From contig OX422196.1 in assembly GCA_949130485.1 (NCBI GenBank), forward strand, positions 8,320,297 to 8,384,296: a DNA stretch of 64,000 nt, given 5' to 3'. Position numbers and translations under genes: made by a program. The notes under the pieces were generated by a model, which did no database searches, was not told the DNA's origin, and was given only the letters and a program-made list of their open reading frames with translations. The first letter of the stretch is position 1. Each line of letters begins with the position of its first letter. Source of the DNA: Agelas oroides. Lineage: Eukaryota; Porifera; Demospongiae; Agelasida; Agelasidae. Shown piece by piece: positions 23,268 to 33,412 of this stretch.

Positions 23268-24621
23268 GTTCTCGACACGGACATCCAGGAACAAGATCAA
23301 GGTCCCAAGTCGACTACCCCCAGCCCTCCTGTTCGGGAGGATGGTGAGGGTGGATCGCCAGTTGAGAATGGAGAGGATCGGAGTAGTGATGAAGTACTTG
23401 GTAAGCGAAAGTCTACAGCGCATGAACTGGAGTCCTGAGTCCTGTCGGTATCAACTACACTGTTCTCTTCTGCTGCAGACCAGTGCCAGCCTGGCGACGA
23501 AAGCTCAAGGCCAAAGGAGTTTCATAGCCTTGCTCCTTCTGGATCCAATGTTGGTGGAGGGGAGGAGGATCGTGAGGGAGACTCACCAGTTGAGAATGGC
23601 GATAATCAGAGCAGCAGTGAAGTCATTGGTAAGTGTCTAAGTACCCTAAGTGCCACATGTATTAAACCATTGTTCTGTCAACCACATCTTCTACTGCAGA
23701 CCTTGTTCCCAGGTCTGGTGGTGAAAGCTCAACGCCGGAAGAGTTTCATGACCTTGCCTCTCCTAGATTCAATGCTGGTGAAAAGGAAGTCATGAGTCCT
23801 GACATTGTGCTGGAAGGCAGTGATACCACCATGGTGAGTCTGACATTTTGTTTCTGTTGCTTACTGAGGTCAGGTAGGAAGATCACTCAGGCAACTAATT
23901 TGTTCAGTGGAGAATTGCACACAAACTTCGGTATTGTGTATACACTGTAGTAATGTCTATCCTACTTATGTAGAAACCGAATAGGAAACCAAATTGTATT
24001 TAAGGGAGAATATCCATGGAAAATTCCGCGCAATAAAATGTCATAGCTGTCCATCTAAAATGGTCACCACTGATATCCACTGAGTGGGTTTTGCTATTCA
24101 GTATGGGTCGCTCTGGTTGGCTGTATGATTACGTTATTCATATCACACTCTAATTATTATATAGGGCCCTAACCTCCTCTGGTAGGAAGGTATCCTTAGT
24201 TAATGGAAATGTGGGTTAGGGATAACTTGTATGTGCAGGTACAAAGCCTATTTCGTTTGTTTTAATTATCAACAGGACAACATTTCACTTACAACTCCAG
24301 TCCAAGCCGTTGATAACAAAGGGCCTTCCAAGGTACGTAGCACGTAGTCTGACACGAGGTGAAAGCTTTAGTATCCTATTTCTTCTATGCAGCTGGTCCT
24401 TGGTAGCAACTGCAATCATCCCAACAAGGATAAGTGTCCATTCTCACACTGCCAAGAGTGGATTGTTGGTGAAGGGATGAGGTGAGCAACAACCTAATAT
24501 AAGCAACACAACCCCTGTATTGCATCATACAGATTGCAAGCTATGAATATCCAATTTTATTTTACAACTCAACAGCTTCCAGTCAGCCATGTTTCCTTGT
24601 GTGGTTGTGACCACTGAATGA
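23268..24621 (+). CDS. Gene C: unrecognised protein with duplicated acidic exons and a Cys/His-rich exon; 5' end open
   Basis: Unrecognised. Exons about 23268-23400, 23479-23628, 23700-23833, 24276-24332, 24393-24481 and 24576-24621 join in frame to a TGA. The start is not located. Exons 1-3 are internal duplicates: GGSPVENGEDRSSDEVLG and GDSPVENGDNQSSSEVIG end exons 1 and 2, and ESSRPKEFHSLAP and ESSTPEEFHDLAS recur in exons 2 and 3. The protein is acidic and probably disordered. Exon 5 (phase 0 to 2, like the shared exon of A, B and D) encodes LVLGSNCNHPNKDKCPFSHC followed by QEWIVGEGM; the C/H pattern resembles a degenerate CCCH zinc finger. I infer membership of the A-D cluster. Confidence 0.45.
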
Positions 24622-25106
24622 AACCTTTTGACTCCAATAACATCTTATGATGTATATACATACTCCCCCTTATTTTCAAGAGACACATTTTCAATGGTTT
24701 GTGTACACATCCCTGGGGATGCAGCAACTGTTTTTTAACACTGCATTTTGTAAGCCCATGGGCTCTACTTTATGATTGCATTATGCCAAGTATATTGTAC
24801 ATCATTGTATGATTGCTCTATGCAGCATTGATACTTTATATCTTTTACATTGTGTAAAATGATTTTGTTTCACATCATGGCAATGTTCTGTTTTCTCTTG
24901 AAGGGGACTGTTTTCGTTCTCGACTGGCATTTTTAAGTTTGCTTTTTATGCGAAGGTTGGTTGTTTACGATCTGAAGGAACATAAGATATAGACCTTACA
25001 TGTAGCTATAGCTATCTCGGTTTGGGTACGAGAACCAGCACGTGAGTTCCCAGTCCGTCAGCCAGCGAACGAAAACCCGGGAACAAGCCTGTGCGTATAT
25101 AGGTAC
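24622..25106. other. Spacer between gene C and a TIR element
   Basis: AT-rich and without ORFs; presumably the gene C 3' UTR and intergenic DNA. Confidence 0.35.
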
Positions 25107-25768
25107 ACGTTGGGGGGTCACTCTAAAAGGAGGAACGAGAAATGGGAAACGAGGAAATGGGGAAATGGAACGGCAACGCGTAAGGACAGTGGAGTGTACA
25201 TGTTGTGCAAAGCAGCTAAAGTCGTGATTAGCTAGAGAAGGTAGGCCTATAGAATGCTTCTAGAGAGAAAAGCAGGAAGAATAAATCAGTACTAACAAGT
25301 AGCATGGCAATAGAACTGGAGTGTGTGCATATAGCTATCTACAACAGTAAATAGAATTGTCTCTACATTTCCTCCTCCACTCAGTGCATGCAAACTATAA
25401 TTCACACACAGTAATTATATTCTCTACAGAGCCGGTGTGAGTATCCACTGAAGAATGACTGCAAAGAGGCATTTTGTGAACTTCTATTTCAGAGCATTAA
25501 ATTTGAATAGTCATGCTAATGATAGTGCTGTATGTGGAGTTACTCTTCGTGTAACTGTCTGTATTACTGTCAGGCAAAGACGATATCTCTGAGTCCATGC
25601 ATGGACATTGACTTTCTCATCACATTTGATGACTGCAGAAGCAAAATATCAGCAGTTTGCTGAGTGAAATGCAATGTACCTTCTTCCCATTTCCCCATTT
25701 CCTCATTTCCCATTTCCCATTTCTCATTTCTTCGTTCCTACTTTTAGAGTGACCCCAAGTTGGGTGCA
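25107..25768. mobile_element. About 660-bp inverted-repeat element
   Basis: The left arm GGGGTCACTCTAAAAGGAGG, followed by A/G-rich ACGAGAAATGGGAAACGAGG, is complementary to the right arm that ends TTCGTTCCTACTTTTAGAGTGACCCC. The arms are about 70-90 bp, with looser similarity outside. No coding capacity seen. Confidence 0.75.
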
Positions 25769-25783
25769 GACCTACAAGTTGTG

Positions 25784-25859
25784 TAGCCTCGTTCCCAGGC
25801 CTTCCCCGGCTCGCTTGCGATCAAAAACTGGAGCCGGGGAAGGCCTGGGAACGAGGCTA
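25784..25859. mobile_element. 76-bp near-perfect palindromic MITE with exact 9-bp target duplication
   Basis: Left arm TAGCCTCGTTCCCAGGCCTT, right arm AAGGCCTGGGAACGAGGCTA, with the arms continuing through CCCCGGCTC/GAGCCGGGG. Flanks CAAGTTGTG are identical (25775-25783 and 25860-25868). It ends 13 bp before the gene D ATG at 25873. Confidence 0.95.
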
Positions 25860-25872
25860 CAAGTTGTGTGCA

Positions 25873-26931
25873 ATGCCAATGCCGGCAATGGCGGACAACA
25901 ATTTTCTGGCCAATGGAGAATCCGAAAGTGGCACCCCGGGCCAACGGCCTCTTTCGCCTGTCGTATCCCCTTCCCTGCCGGTCCCGGATACAGACAGCGA
26001 GAGGGAAGACACGAGCAGGGAAACGATAGATGATGCAATCCCAGTCAGATCCACTTCCCTAGAGAGCGTGGCCAGAGATCAAGGTATAGTCGCTACACTA
26101 GGTCCTCCTAACGCGCTTTTGTTTAGTTTATGGCCATGGTAGTGAGACAGTAGAGTAGTAGTACTACATTAATTTTTATATAGTAGTGCTAGTTGGCAAA
26201 TAAATGAATTATGACATCATGGTAACCTTTTTGCTTCTGTATGTCGTACCATAGATAGTACATATTTAGCTGTCTCCATATGCATAGTATAGACCATGTC
26301 AGTAGTTTGTTTATTTACACAGATGATCATTGCTCAGTAGACAGTATGTCTTATTTCAGTGAGCCATGTGCACAAAAAGCTGTTGGGTTCACCACTGCAT
26401 GGGTTCAACCCTCCACATGGGCCAAAAGACAGCACTAGTGGCACTCACTACGCGCAACCGGTGGTGAATGATGGCAGGGGAGAGGTAAATGCAATATCTT
26501 GGCAATTCATTTTGTTGTCATGATGTAAATTACCTCATTGTTTTTCCCTTCCTTTCTCTCTTTCCCTCCCTTTCAGCTGGTTCTACATAAGGGATGGTGG
26601 GTGGAGACGACAGACAATGGGGCTTCAATGTGGTGGGTTTCATTGCAATGTCAAGTGTTTCATTTTGATCCTAACACTGTTCCCAGGAGAGTATGCATGA
26701 ACAAGGTCCCCTTGGTAACCTGCATGTTATATATTCAAACCAGGGTACTATATACCAGTACCTAATTTAATTTACTCAGTGGAAGGTTATGTTCAGTGTT
26801 GAGCATATTTATGGGCCATTAGATGATTGGTGGGCTTCAACAGGAAACAATGAAGAAGCAATGAAGTGAGTGCTTTGTTTCCTCGTTGTAGCTCTTGCAG
26901 ATCGGAGCCGGAGGAATTGCTTACAAATTGA
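25873..26931 (+). CDS. Gene D: unrecognised protein, paralogue of gene A; 3' end uncertain
   Basis: Unrecognised. Exons 25873-26083, 26360-26484 and 26577-26632 join in frame. The N-terminal part is acidic, Ser/Pro-rich and probably disordered, and begins MPMPAMADNNFLANGESES; ATG 25888 is an alternative start. Exon 3 (phase 0 to 2) encodes LVLHKGWWVETTDNGASM and is the clearest example of the exon class shared with genes A-C. A fourth exon is most simply 26892-26931 (ending EELLTN and TGA). An acceptor at 26912 would instead give WNCLQ, which resembles gene A's WNCFML ending but continues longer. A foldback MITE and a larger inverted-repeat element lie immediately upstream. Function unknown. 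Confidence 0.45.
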
Positions 26932-27547
26932 AGTGTCTGAATCCCCTAAATTAGTGCTGGCTATGGCTTTGTTCTGGATCCCCAACCAGCTTGCAAGTGA
27001 CAAAAAGCTAGTGGGGGGTCTAAGGAACAAGAATAGCCCAGGAAACACAAACCGTTCTCCCAAAGTCAAGTTTTGTTTACAACAGGTTGCTGAGGGAAGC
27101 ATCAGATGGCACCATCCAGCGCAGAGATGTTTCTGACATCTTCATGCACTAATTTCAGAACTGGAAATTTGCTTTTATGCTTCATCCTGGGAGTGAACTT
27201 AACAATGTTGGTCTTACTAAGACATTCACAATGATTATTGCGTAATTGTCAGTTTATCCTGTTGGATACATTTTAACCCCATCTGCGTACATGTGCAATT
27301 TTTGCTTCTGTTCTGTGTACATTCCATTCTACCCCTAGACAGCATTGCTGTACCCAATTTTGTGCTTCAGTGGGACATTGACCAAGCTGTTTCCCCCTTA
27401 TTTTTGTATGATGTGTTCATTTATTTAGCTATGTTGTTCCCAGATATGTTGTGACTTATCATTGTAGTTGAAATAGATTTTGAGAATGTGATATAACTAC
27501 AACAGAATGTCATGCCATCCCAGACACTGGATGTGAGAATTGTGAGA
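26932..27547. other. Spacer between gene D and RRP36 (convergent ends)
   Basis: The 3' UTRs of two convergent genes; no further gene recognised. An ORF covering 26870-27136 may extend gene D if the alternative acceptor is used. Confidence 0.35.
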
Positions 27548-28978
27548 CTAGTGTTTTCTCTTGAAGGGCAGCTGCTTCCGGTCTCTGCTGGCATTCTTCT
27601 TCCTCTTTTTGTTGAGGAACTTCTCCAGTTTGCCTGCCCTCTTCAGCTCTCGGTACTTCTGGGCCAACTCAATCTGCTTCCGGGTGGCTGGAAGGGAAGG
27701 GGAAGAGTATGTGAGGATGGAGGTGTCAGTAACAAGAGCACTAACAGCTCCTACATTTCTTGATGAAGAAGGGCTTCTTGCCCTGTTTCACAAGTTCTCT
27801 CTCTGCCTTCCTGTGCTCCCTCAGCAATGCTCTCCTCTCCTCCTCACACTTCTCGGCAGCTTCACGAGACTCCTACGGAGAAAGGATCCAATATACTTAC
27901 TTGCTTCACAACAAGGCACACAAACCAGCAACCCTGGGAACAAGACTAATGGTGAGCAGACCGTTCCCCCTCTTCATAACATCACAGTCATTTATCCTAA
28001 GTACCACTTACCATTTGCTGAATGAGTGTCTGTAACTGTGCCCTCTTCTCTGGGTTCCTAGCCCTCCTGGCCTCTTTCTGAACCACCTGTTTCTCACTCT
28101 TCTTCATGTTGTCCAGAAATGCATACGACTTCTTAAAGAGACTCTCGTTAAATGACCCTGCCCTCTCATCAAACCGAGGGTCTCTGATCTCCCCATGTTT
28201 CTTAACTGGGACGACATCTCGAAACCTTGGCACCGGCTTCTTGGAAGAGACCTCTTGAGGCCTGAGAGGACGATATGGGAAAAGCATGTCAGGCCATGTA
28301 CTGGTATATGCCAAGAAGAGGGCACGTCTGTGTAGTCTTGTGACCCAACCAGCATCTGGCCACATGAGACTAACATCTGTGGACAGTATGTACCTGTTCT
28401 TGTTTGCTCTCTTGAAAGTACCCCTCCTCTTGACATCTCTCTCTTCCCTGGCCTTTTGCAGAGCAGCATCAAATCTAAAGAAGACCGTTCACACAAACAT
28501 CAAACTAGCCTCATTGCTGGGTCTTCCATGCCTTCACTTTTTGACTACTTGCAGTGGGAACGAGATTACATCAAACCAAATATTAGCAATACATGTAGCC
28601 ATCTTCTAGCTAGTACACCCCACAGTGGTAGCAATTAAACTGCAGGTTTTGGTTGTTATTTTTCAACCCCATTTTTCACATTCTGCATTTCTGCTGTATT
28701 CAGTTACTCCTGGAGACACCCATCACTTACTTTTTACTGCCCACTTTCTCACGAAGCTTCTGCAACTCTCCGAGTGGGATTTCAGAGAGCTCTGTGGGAT
28801 TGTAAGGATAACACTCCAATTAAAGCCCAGCTCTACACGTGGCCCAAGAGTCTAAAAGACGATTGCACGGTCCCAGCTCATTTCTGTTACCTTTCCTAAT
28901 CACATCTTCCGTAGAGCTCTCGTCAGAGTCGCTTTCATAGGACGGCAGCTCTCTGCTACTGGTTGCAGCTGCAGCCAT
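27548..28978 (-). CDS. RRP36: Ribosomal RNA processing protein 36 (RRP36)
   Basis: Six exons on the minus strand: 28978-28891, 28791-28731, 28474-28394, 28261-28012, 27872-27755, 27687-27548; 738 nt, 245 aa. Family blocks are [59 protein letters not shown] and the basic C-terminus [12 protein letters not shown]. The N-terminus is acidic with Ser (ESDSDESS). RRP36 is a nucleolar component of the 90S pre-ribosome needed for early 18S rRNA processing. Its start lies 66 bp beyond the end of ALKBH1, so the promoter overlaps the ALKBH1 3' end. The neighbouring upstream gene is on the same strand. Confidence 0.95.
28505..28568. mobile_element. Foldback MITE copy in RRP36 intron 2
   Basis: TAGCCTCATTGCTGGG and AGTGGGAACGAGATTA ends; diverged, with no clear target duplication. 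Confidence 0.5.
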
Positions 28979-28991
28979 TACCATGCATGCC

Positions 28992-29015
28992 TCACGTGAT
29001 CACTTGTATCACGTG
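28992..29015. promoter_or_regulatory. Two E-boxes in the RRP36 promoter
   Basis: TCACGTGA (28992-28999) and TCACGTG (29009-29015) lie 14-37 bp upstream of the RRP36 ATG. CACGTG is the MYC/USF-type E-box, which is plausible for a ribosome-biogenesis gene. Binding is inferred. Confidence 0.5.
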
Positions 29016-29044
29016 TGGGTGGGGCTAAATGGAATACAGGTTTT

Positions 29045-31780
29045 TCAGAACTTGTGCTTTTCTGAGACAACCTGTCGCACATTGACATTGATACGAGACA
29101 CAGAGAGGTACTGCACAAACTGAGGCCAGTCAGAGACAAGCTGCTGGCACGAGGGGCAGCCAGTGTCCGTCTCAGGAGGGCCACAACAGGGAGGAGGGCT
29201 CATGTGTGTTCTACTATCACACAAGTCAGTATCATCACAGTGATGGTCAGTATGCTTGTGGATAGCTGCTTCCATTGCTGCAGTAAGGCTTCCTGAACCA
29301 GTTATCAATCGTCGCTCTCCTGCACCTTCTTCTGTAGCCGCCACACTTTGGCTCAGCTGACTAGACAGATCTCTGAACTCTGGTCTTGAGTCCCACTTTG
29401 CTCCACAAATGCAGCAGCTGTGCTCCACCTCCTGCTGCTGCCGCTCAAGAGCTGCAAGAGAAAGACACTCTGGTACTGGACTCTCGGAGGGAGGAGGGAG
29501 CACCCTCGGGACACCATGGAACGCCAGCCGAGACTCCCCTGACATGATGACAATATCTCCACTGTGCAGCAGCAGTGCCTTTGGTTTAACCTGCTTGGTC
29601 CTGCCGCCAACCAGGAAAATAGCAGACTGCCCAAAACTGCAAAAGAAGGAGACAGCCATAAAATGTCATATCCACTCTAAGACTGCCTGGTGCTTCATAC
29701 CTACAACCTAAACAATCACTATAAATTGCTTCAAGCCACAGTAATGTATCATTGGAGATAGTATGCCGTCTAACCTGACAGAGAGGAGAGGGATGGAGAG
29801 ATCTTTTTCAGAGTGGTCAGTGTGCCCAGAGAGGGTTGAGTCCAGGTGATAGTAGTTCACTATAGCAGCCTCCGGAACAAACCTGAAGACACACACAATC
29901 CTACACTGCCACACTAGCTTGTGAGAACTTGCCTCTTTCCCAGGCCTTCAATACCACTGTAAGCTTTTGGTCAATGCAAAACAGAGGAGTTAGGGGCAAA
30001 AACTGGGACAGTGGAGAGGCCTGAGAATGGAGTGTTACATCAAGCTGGGACAGTGGAGAGGCCTGAGAATGGAGTGTTACATCAAGCTGGGACAGTGGAG
30101 AGGCCTGAGAATGGAGTGTTACATCAAGCTGGGACAGTGGAGAGGCCTGAGAATGGAGTGTTACATCAAGCTGGGACAGTGGAGAGGCCTGAGAATGGAG
30201 TGTTACATCAAGCTGGGACAGTGGAGAGGCCTGAGAATGGAGTGTTACATCAAGCTGGGACAGTGGAGAGGCCTGAGAATGGAGTGTTACATCAAGCTGG
30301 GACAGTGGAGAGGCCTGAGAATGGAGTGTTACATCAAGCTGGGACAGTGGAGAGGCCTGAGAATGGAGTGTTACATCAAGCTGGGACAGTGGAGAGGCCT
30401 GAGAATGGAGTGTTACATCAAGCTGGGACAGTGGAGAGGCCTGAGAATGGAGTGTTACATCAAGCTGGGACAGTGGAGAGGCCTGAGAATGGAGTGTTAC
30501 ATCTAGCTGCTTACTTTGAGAACCCAGCTACTTCCAGAATGAATGCGGACAGTCTTGCAAGATCTTCAGGAAATGGAGACCTGCAGTCACTATAGTACTC
30601 CTGTGGCGTGCGGCGAGAGCAAGAGGATGATTGTACCAAACTAATGACGGGGGAAAAACAATTACTGTAGTAGCCTCGTCCCCAGGTTCCCACCCAGTTG
30701 TCTGTCACTTGTAGTACAACTGTACTGTACAACTGTACTGCAACTAGGCAGGGGGCCTGGGAACAAGGCTACTACATGATATGATTCTGTAGTAATCCAC
30801 ACATGCTACTGTACAATGCAAGGGAAATCCCCTCCTCCCTCTCAACCAACACAATACCTTAGTGTTCCAGTCGTAGTGGTACCCGAGGGTCACCCAACGC
30901 AGCTTGTATAGCAGACTATTCTTTGAGAACCCCTTCAAACCATCACTAGAATACAGACACGATACTTGCTCATCAGTAAGTGATCGTACCCGGGTTACAA
31001 TGCTAAACATACCTAGCTACATCAGCTACCTCCTCCTCTGTTGGCCAGATCCTTCCCTCTCCACTCCTCTCCACATGTGCATCCAGGTTACACAAGTTAG
31101 GTCGGCAAGGATAGCTCACCAGACACTGCCGCACCCACCGATGCTGGCAGCCAGACAGAAAGGGATCAGAGACCACTATTAGCCCTGCAAGAGAAGGGGG
31201 TGCTATGAAATCAACTGAAGAGCTATCCAAGTTGGTAGTAAGGCTGACTAGACTGGCACAACTGTTGGTAGTCTGGCGCCATGATTATGTTCATGCTGTT
31301 GCTAGTCTGCTGTGATGACCCCATTTGGAAAAAAAAGAGTCTAGTGATCTGGGCATGAGACTAGGCTGTAACTAATCGTCTTCAAGCCAATGAAGACCAG
31401 TCAAAACGTTGCTAGCTGTGGTCAATCCGGCCAATCTTAGTAATTTCCGTTACTATGGTGTCATGTCTCTTAACAGCAACTACCTTGCACTGATGCAACT
31501 CTGTACATCTTCCAGAGTTGTGGAGAGCTCAGACCAAGAGTGGAAGCCCTCAGAGCACCACCCTCTCCCTCTTCATAGCTCACACAAACTGGGACAACCT
31601 AAAGGGCCAAGAAAAGTCTTCCTCACATGCACTGCCATGCACACTAGACTAGCTACTGACCTCTTCAACAAACTGTTCTGGGTGCCTAAAGTCTATGACA
31701 TCTCTGAGGTCTGCAGAACGTTTCTTGTACCGCTTGAATTCCTCCTTGAAGCAGTCCTGCTGCTCACTCTCTGTAGCCAT
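29045..31780 (-). CDS. ALKBH1: Nucleic acid dioxygenase ALKBH1
   Basis: Seven exons on the minus strand: 31780-31661, 31568-31484, 31184-31013, 30945-30858, 30600-30515, 29882-29775, 29636-29045; 1251 nt, 416 aa. The exon 2 acceptor is the least certain boundary. ALKBH1 is an Fe(II)/2-oxoglutarate dioxygenase acting on tRNA (m1A, m5C) and DNA in nucleus and mitochondria. Visible blocks: CNLDAH, KLRWVTLGYHYDWN, PFPEDL, AAIVNYYHLDSTLSGHTDHS (iron ligands His-x-Asp), SFGQSAIFLVGG, HSGDIVIMSG and the third-ligand region FHGVPRVLP, with the end VSRINVNVRQV. An unusual Cys-rich insertion of about 95 aa (CCICG, HHC, CC, CPSC) separates the last two blocks. Intron 5 contains a 12-copy 42-bp satellite. 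Confidence 0.93.
30003..30506. repeat. 42-bp satellite, 12 copies, in ALKBH1 intron 5
   Basis: Unit GGGACAGTGGAGAGGCCTGA plus GAATGGAGTGTTACATCAAG plus CT, twelve nearly identical copies. The length is a multiple of three, giving long repeat ORFs on the plus strand, opposite the gene. The unit contains GAGAGGCCTGAGAATGG, resembling a foldback-MITE arm, and a diverged MITE left end lies just upstream (29930-29950). Confidence 0.95.
30670..30773. mobile_element. 104-bp foldback MITE (ALKBH1 intron 4)
   Basis: TAGCCTCGTCCCCAGGTTCC and GGGGCCTGGGAACAAGGCTA arms around a palindromic ACAACTGTACTGTACAACTG centre. No exact 9-bp duplication seen. Confidence 0.75.
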
Positions 31781-31967
31781 TGCAATAACTGGTCTCATTC
31801 CCAGACTACTGGGTCAGTAGCCTGGGAACGACACCACCTAATAAGCTGGTTAGTGTAAATTGTATGAGCTTCAAAAAGAAAAGTATAATGCACACACCTG
31901 GATGTATATTGCACAAACAATTGACAACATAAGGGGATAAAATAGATTGTAGTTTAGTATAGTCGGT

Positions 31968-33280
31968 TCACTCGACCGCCAGCTCAAACTTGTCCACCTC
32001 TGCAAACTCTGCATTCATCTTCTTGGCCCATGCGTCCACCTCACTAGAACTCTAGAGAAAATACACACAGCAAGTGAACAATTTGAGACACATAGCAATA
32101 TGAGGCGTACACAGCAAGTAATTCGTCCAGTGGTTTGCTTGTATCAAAATAAAACAAAAAGTATTTACAGCAGGGACACCATAAAAAGCACATTTACTCT
32201 TCCATTTCTAGGTCTGTACTCAGGCCACGTGAAAGTTACATGGCTAAGGCCTACCTACATGTGTCTGACATCTGTAAAAAGAAGTCTTGAACAAATTCAT
32301 CAATCATTCACCTGTGCAATTTTCCTCCGTGCCTGCTGCCTCCTAGGTGAGGGCTTACGAATGGGAATGTCATATGTTCCAATTAGCCTACTATAAGAAG
32401 AAGACTTGGTTATCTTCCCCTCTGGGCTTTTGATAGGTGACTCCTGTAGGTAGGGAGTGGATGTGACAGGGGAGAGGGTGAGCGGGGAGTCCAGGGCCTC
32501 AAAACCAAACAGAGAGTGCCGTCTAATGGCATTACGATCAGCTGAACTGGGAGTGGAGTGGCCAAGGGTCGGCTTGGGGATCTTGAAGTCCGGGCTGGAC
32601 AAAGAGGGCTTAGACTTTTGTGCTCTCTTTACAGGAGTACCTTGCAGCCTCGCTCCCCCTCGTGGTACAAGTACTTTTTCTGTTCTTTTGGGGGTCAATT
32701 TAGCTGAAGTCCTTGGTTTCCTCTCCCTTTTAGCTCGGTTTTCTTTGCTCTTGGATTCTTGACTGCCTCTGAAATCAAAAACGTCACTCTTCTCTGCCTC
32801 CATTTCGGCTCCTCTTTGCTCAGATGTTTGCTGGTCACATGTCTCCTCACCATCTTCCCCCTCTTCCACTCGAACAATGTCCAACCCACTGGTCTCCTCC
32901 CCTGATCTCTGAGCCTTGTGCTGTGGGTGGTAAAACAACTAACATCACCCCCTGACCCTTTTTCCAAAGCAAAACTGAACCAATACGGCAATAGCCAACA
33001 ATCCTTACCAAGTATTTTCTTGCTAATCTCTGAATAGTTGATTTTGCCTCCTCCAACTGAGCATCATCGACTGATTCCACTGTTTCTCTCATTTCAACTG
33101 AAACAGTGAGGCAATCAAACATCCAAAAATGGCTACCTATGCTCATGTAAATCAACTAGCATACCCTTTACCATTCTCAGGGGTCCGAACTTCCTTTACA
33201 TGCTCTTCTTCTTCCGTTTTCTTTTCTCTCACAGCAGCTGCTGTCTTGCACCTGCCTTTCACTCTTCTACTGAGCGGCAT
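31968..33280 (-). CDS. CDCA5: Sororin (CDCA5), cohesin-protecting factor
   Basis: Four exons on the minus strand: 33280-33172, 33097-33009, 32920-32312, 32051-31968; 891 nt, 296 aa. Sororin binds PDS5 on acetylated cohesin, antagonises WAPL and protects sister-chromatid cohesion until mitosis. The gene is recognised by mot­ifs in the right order: a KEN box in SKSKENRAK, basic Ser/Thr-Pro-rich linkers (many CDK-like sites), the FGF motif in HSLFGFEALDS, KSSSYSRL, and the conserved C-terminal sororin domain WAKKMNAEFAEVDKFELAVE, which ends the protein. It is slightly longer than human sororin (252 aa). It is divergent from OVCA2 with 132 bp between the ATGs. An E2F-like site lies in that spacer. 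Confidence 0.92.
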
Positions 33281-33412
33281 CGTGCAGCTGTATACGCGTA
33301 CACAAAACCTTCTGTTGAGAACCGTTCACTTGTTGAATTTACCGCCAACTTCTAATTAATGCGCACCTAAACTCTAAATCACGCACACCAACACAGTCTC
33401 ACAGTATACAGA
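33281..33412. promoter_or_regulatory. 132-bp divergent promoter of sororin and OVCA2, with an E2F/CDE-like site
   Basis: Reading toward sororin, GTTGGCGGTAAATTCAA (about 33349-33333) holds TTGGCGG, an E2F/CDE-like core, with TTCAA four bases on, where a CHR would sit. CDE/CHR control is typical of G2/M genes, but TTCAA is not the canonical TTTGAA, so this is only suggestive. Confidence 0.4.

Noticed and set aside
30011-30595. 194-aa plus-strand ORF of twelve ERPENGVLHQAGTV repeats
   Set aside because: It is the 42-bp satellite read in frame (42 is a multiple of three) and lies antisense in an ALKBH1 intron. Two other frames are open too, so openness has no meaning.
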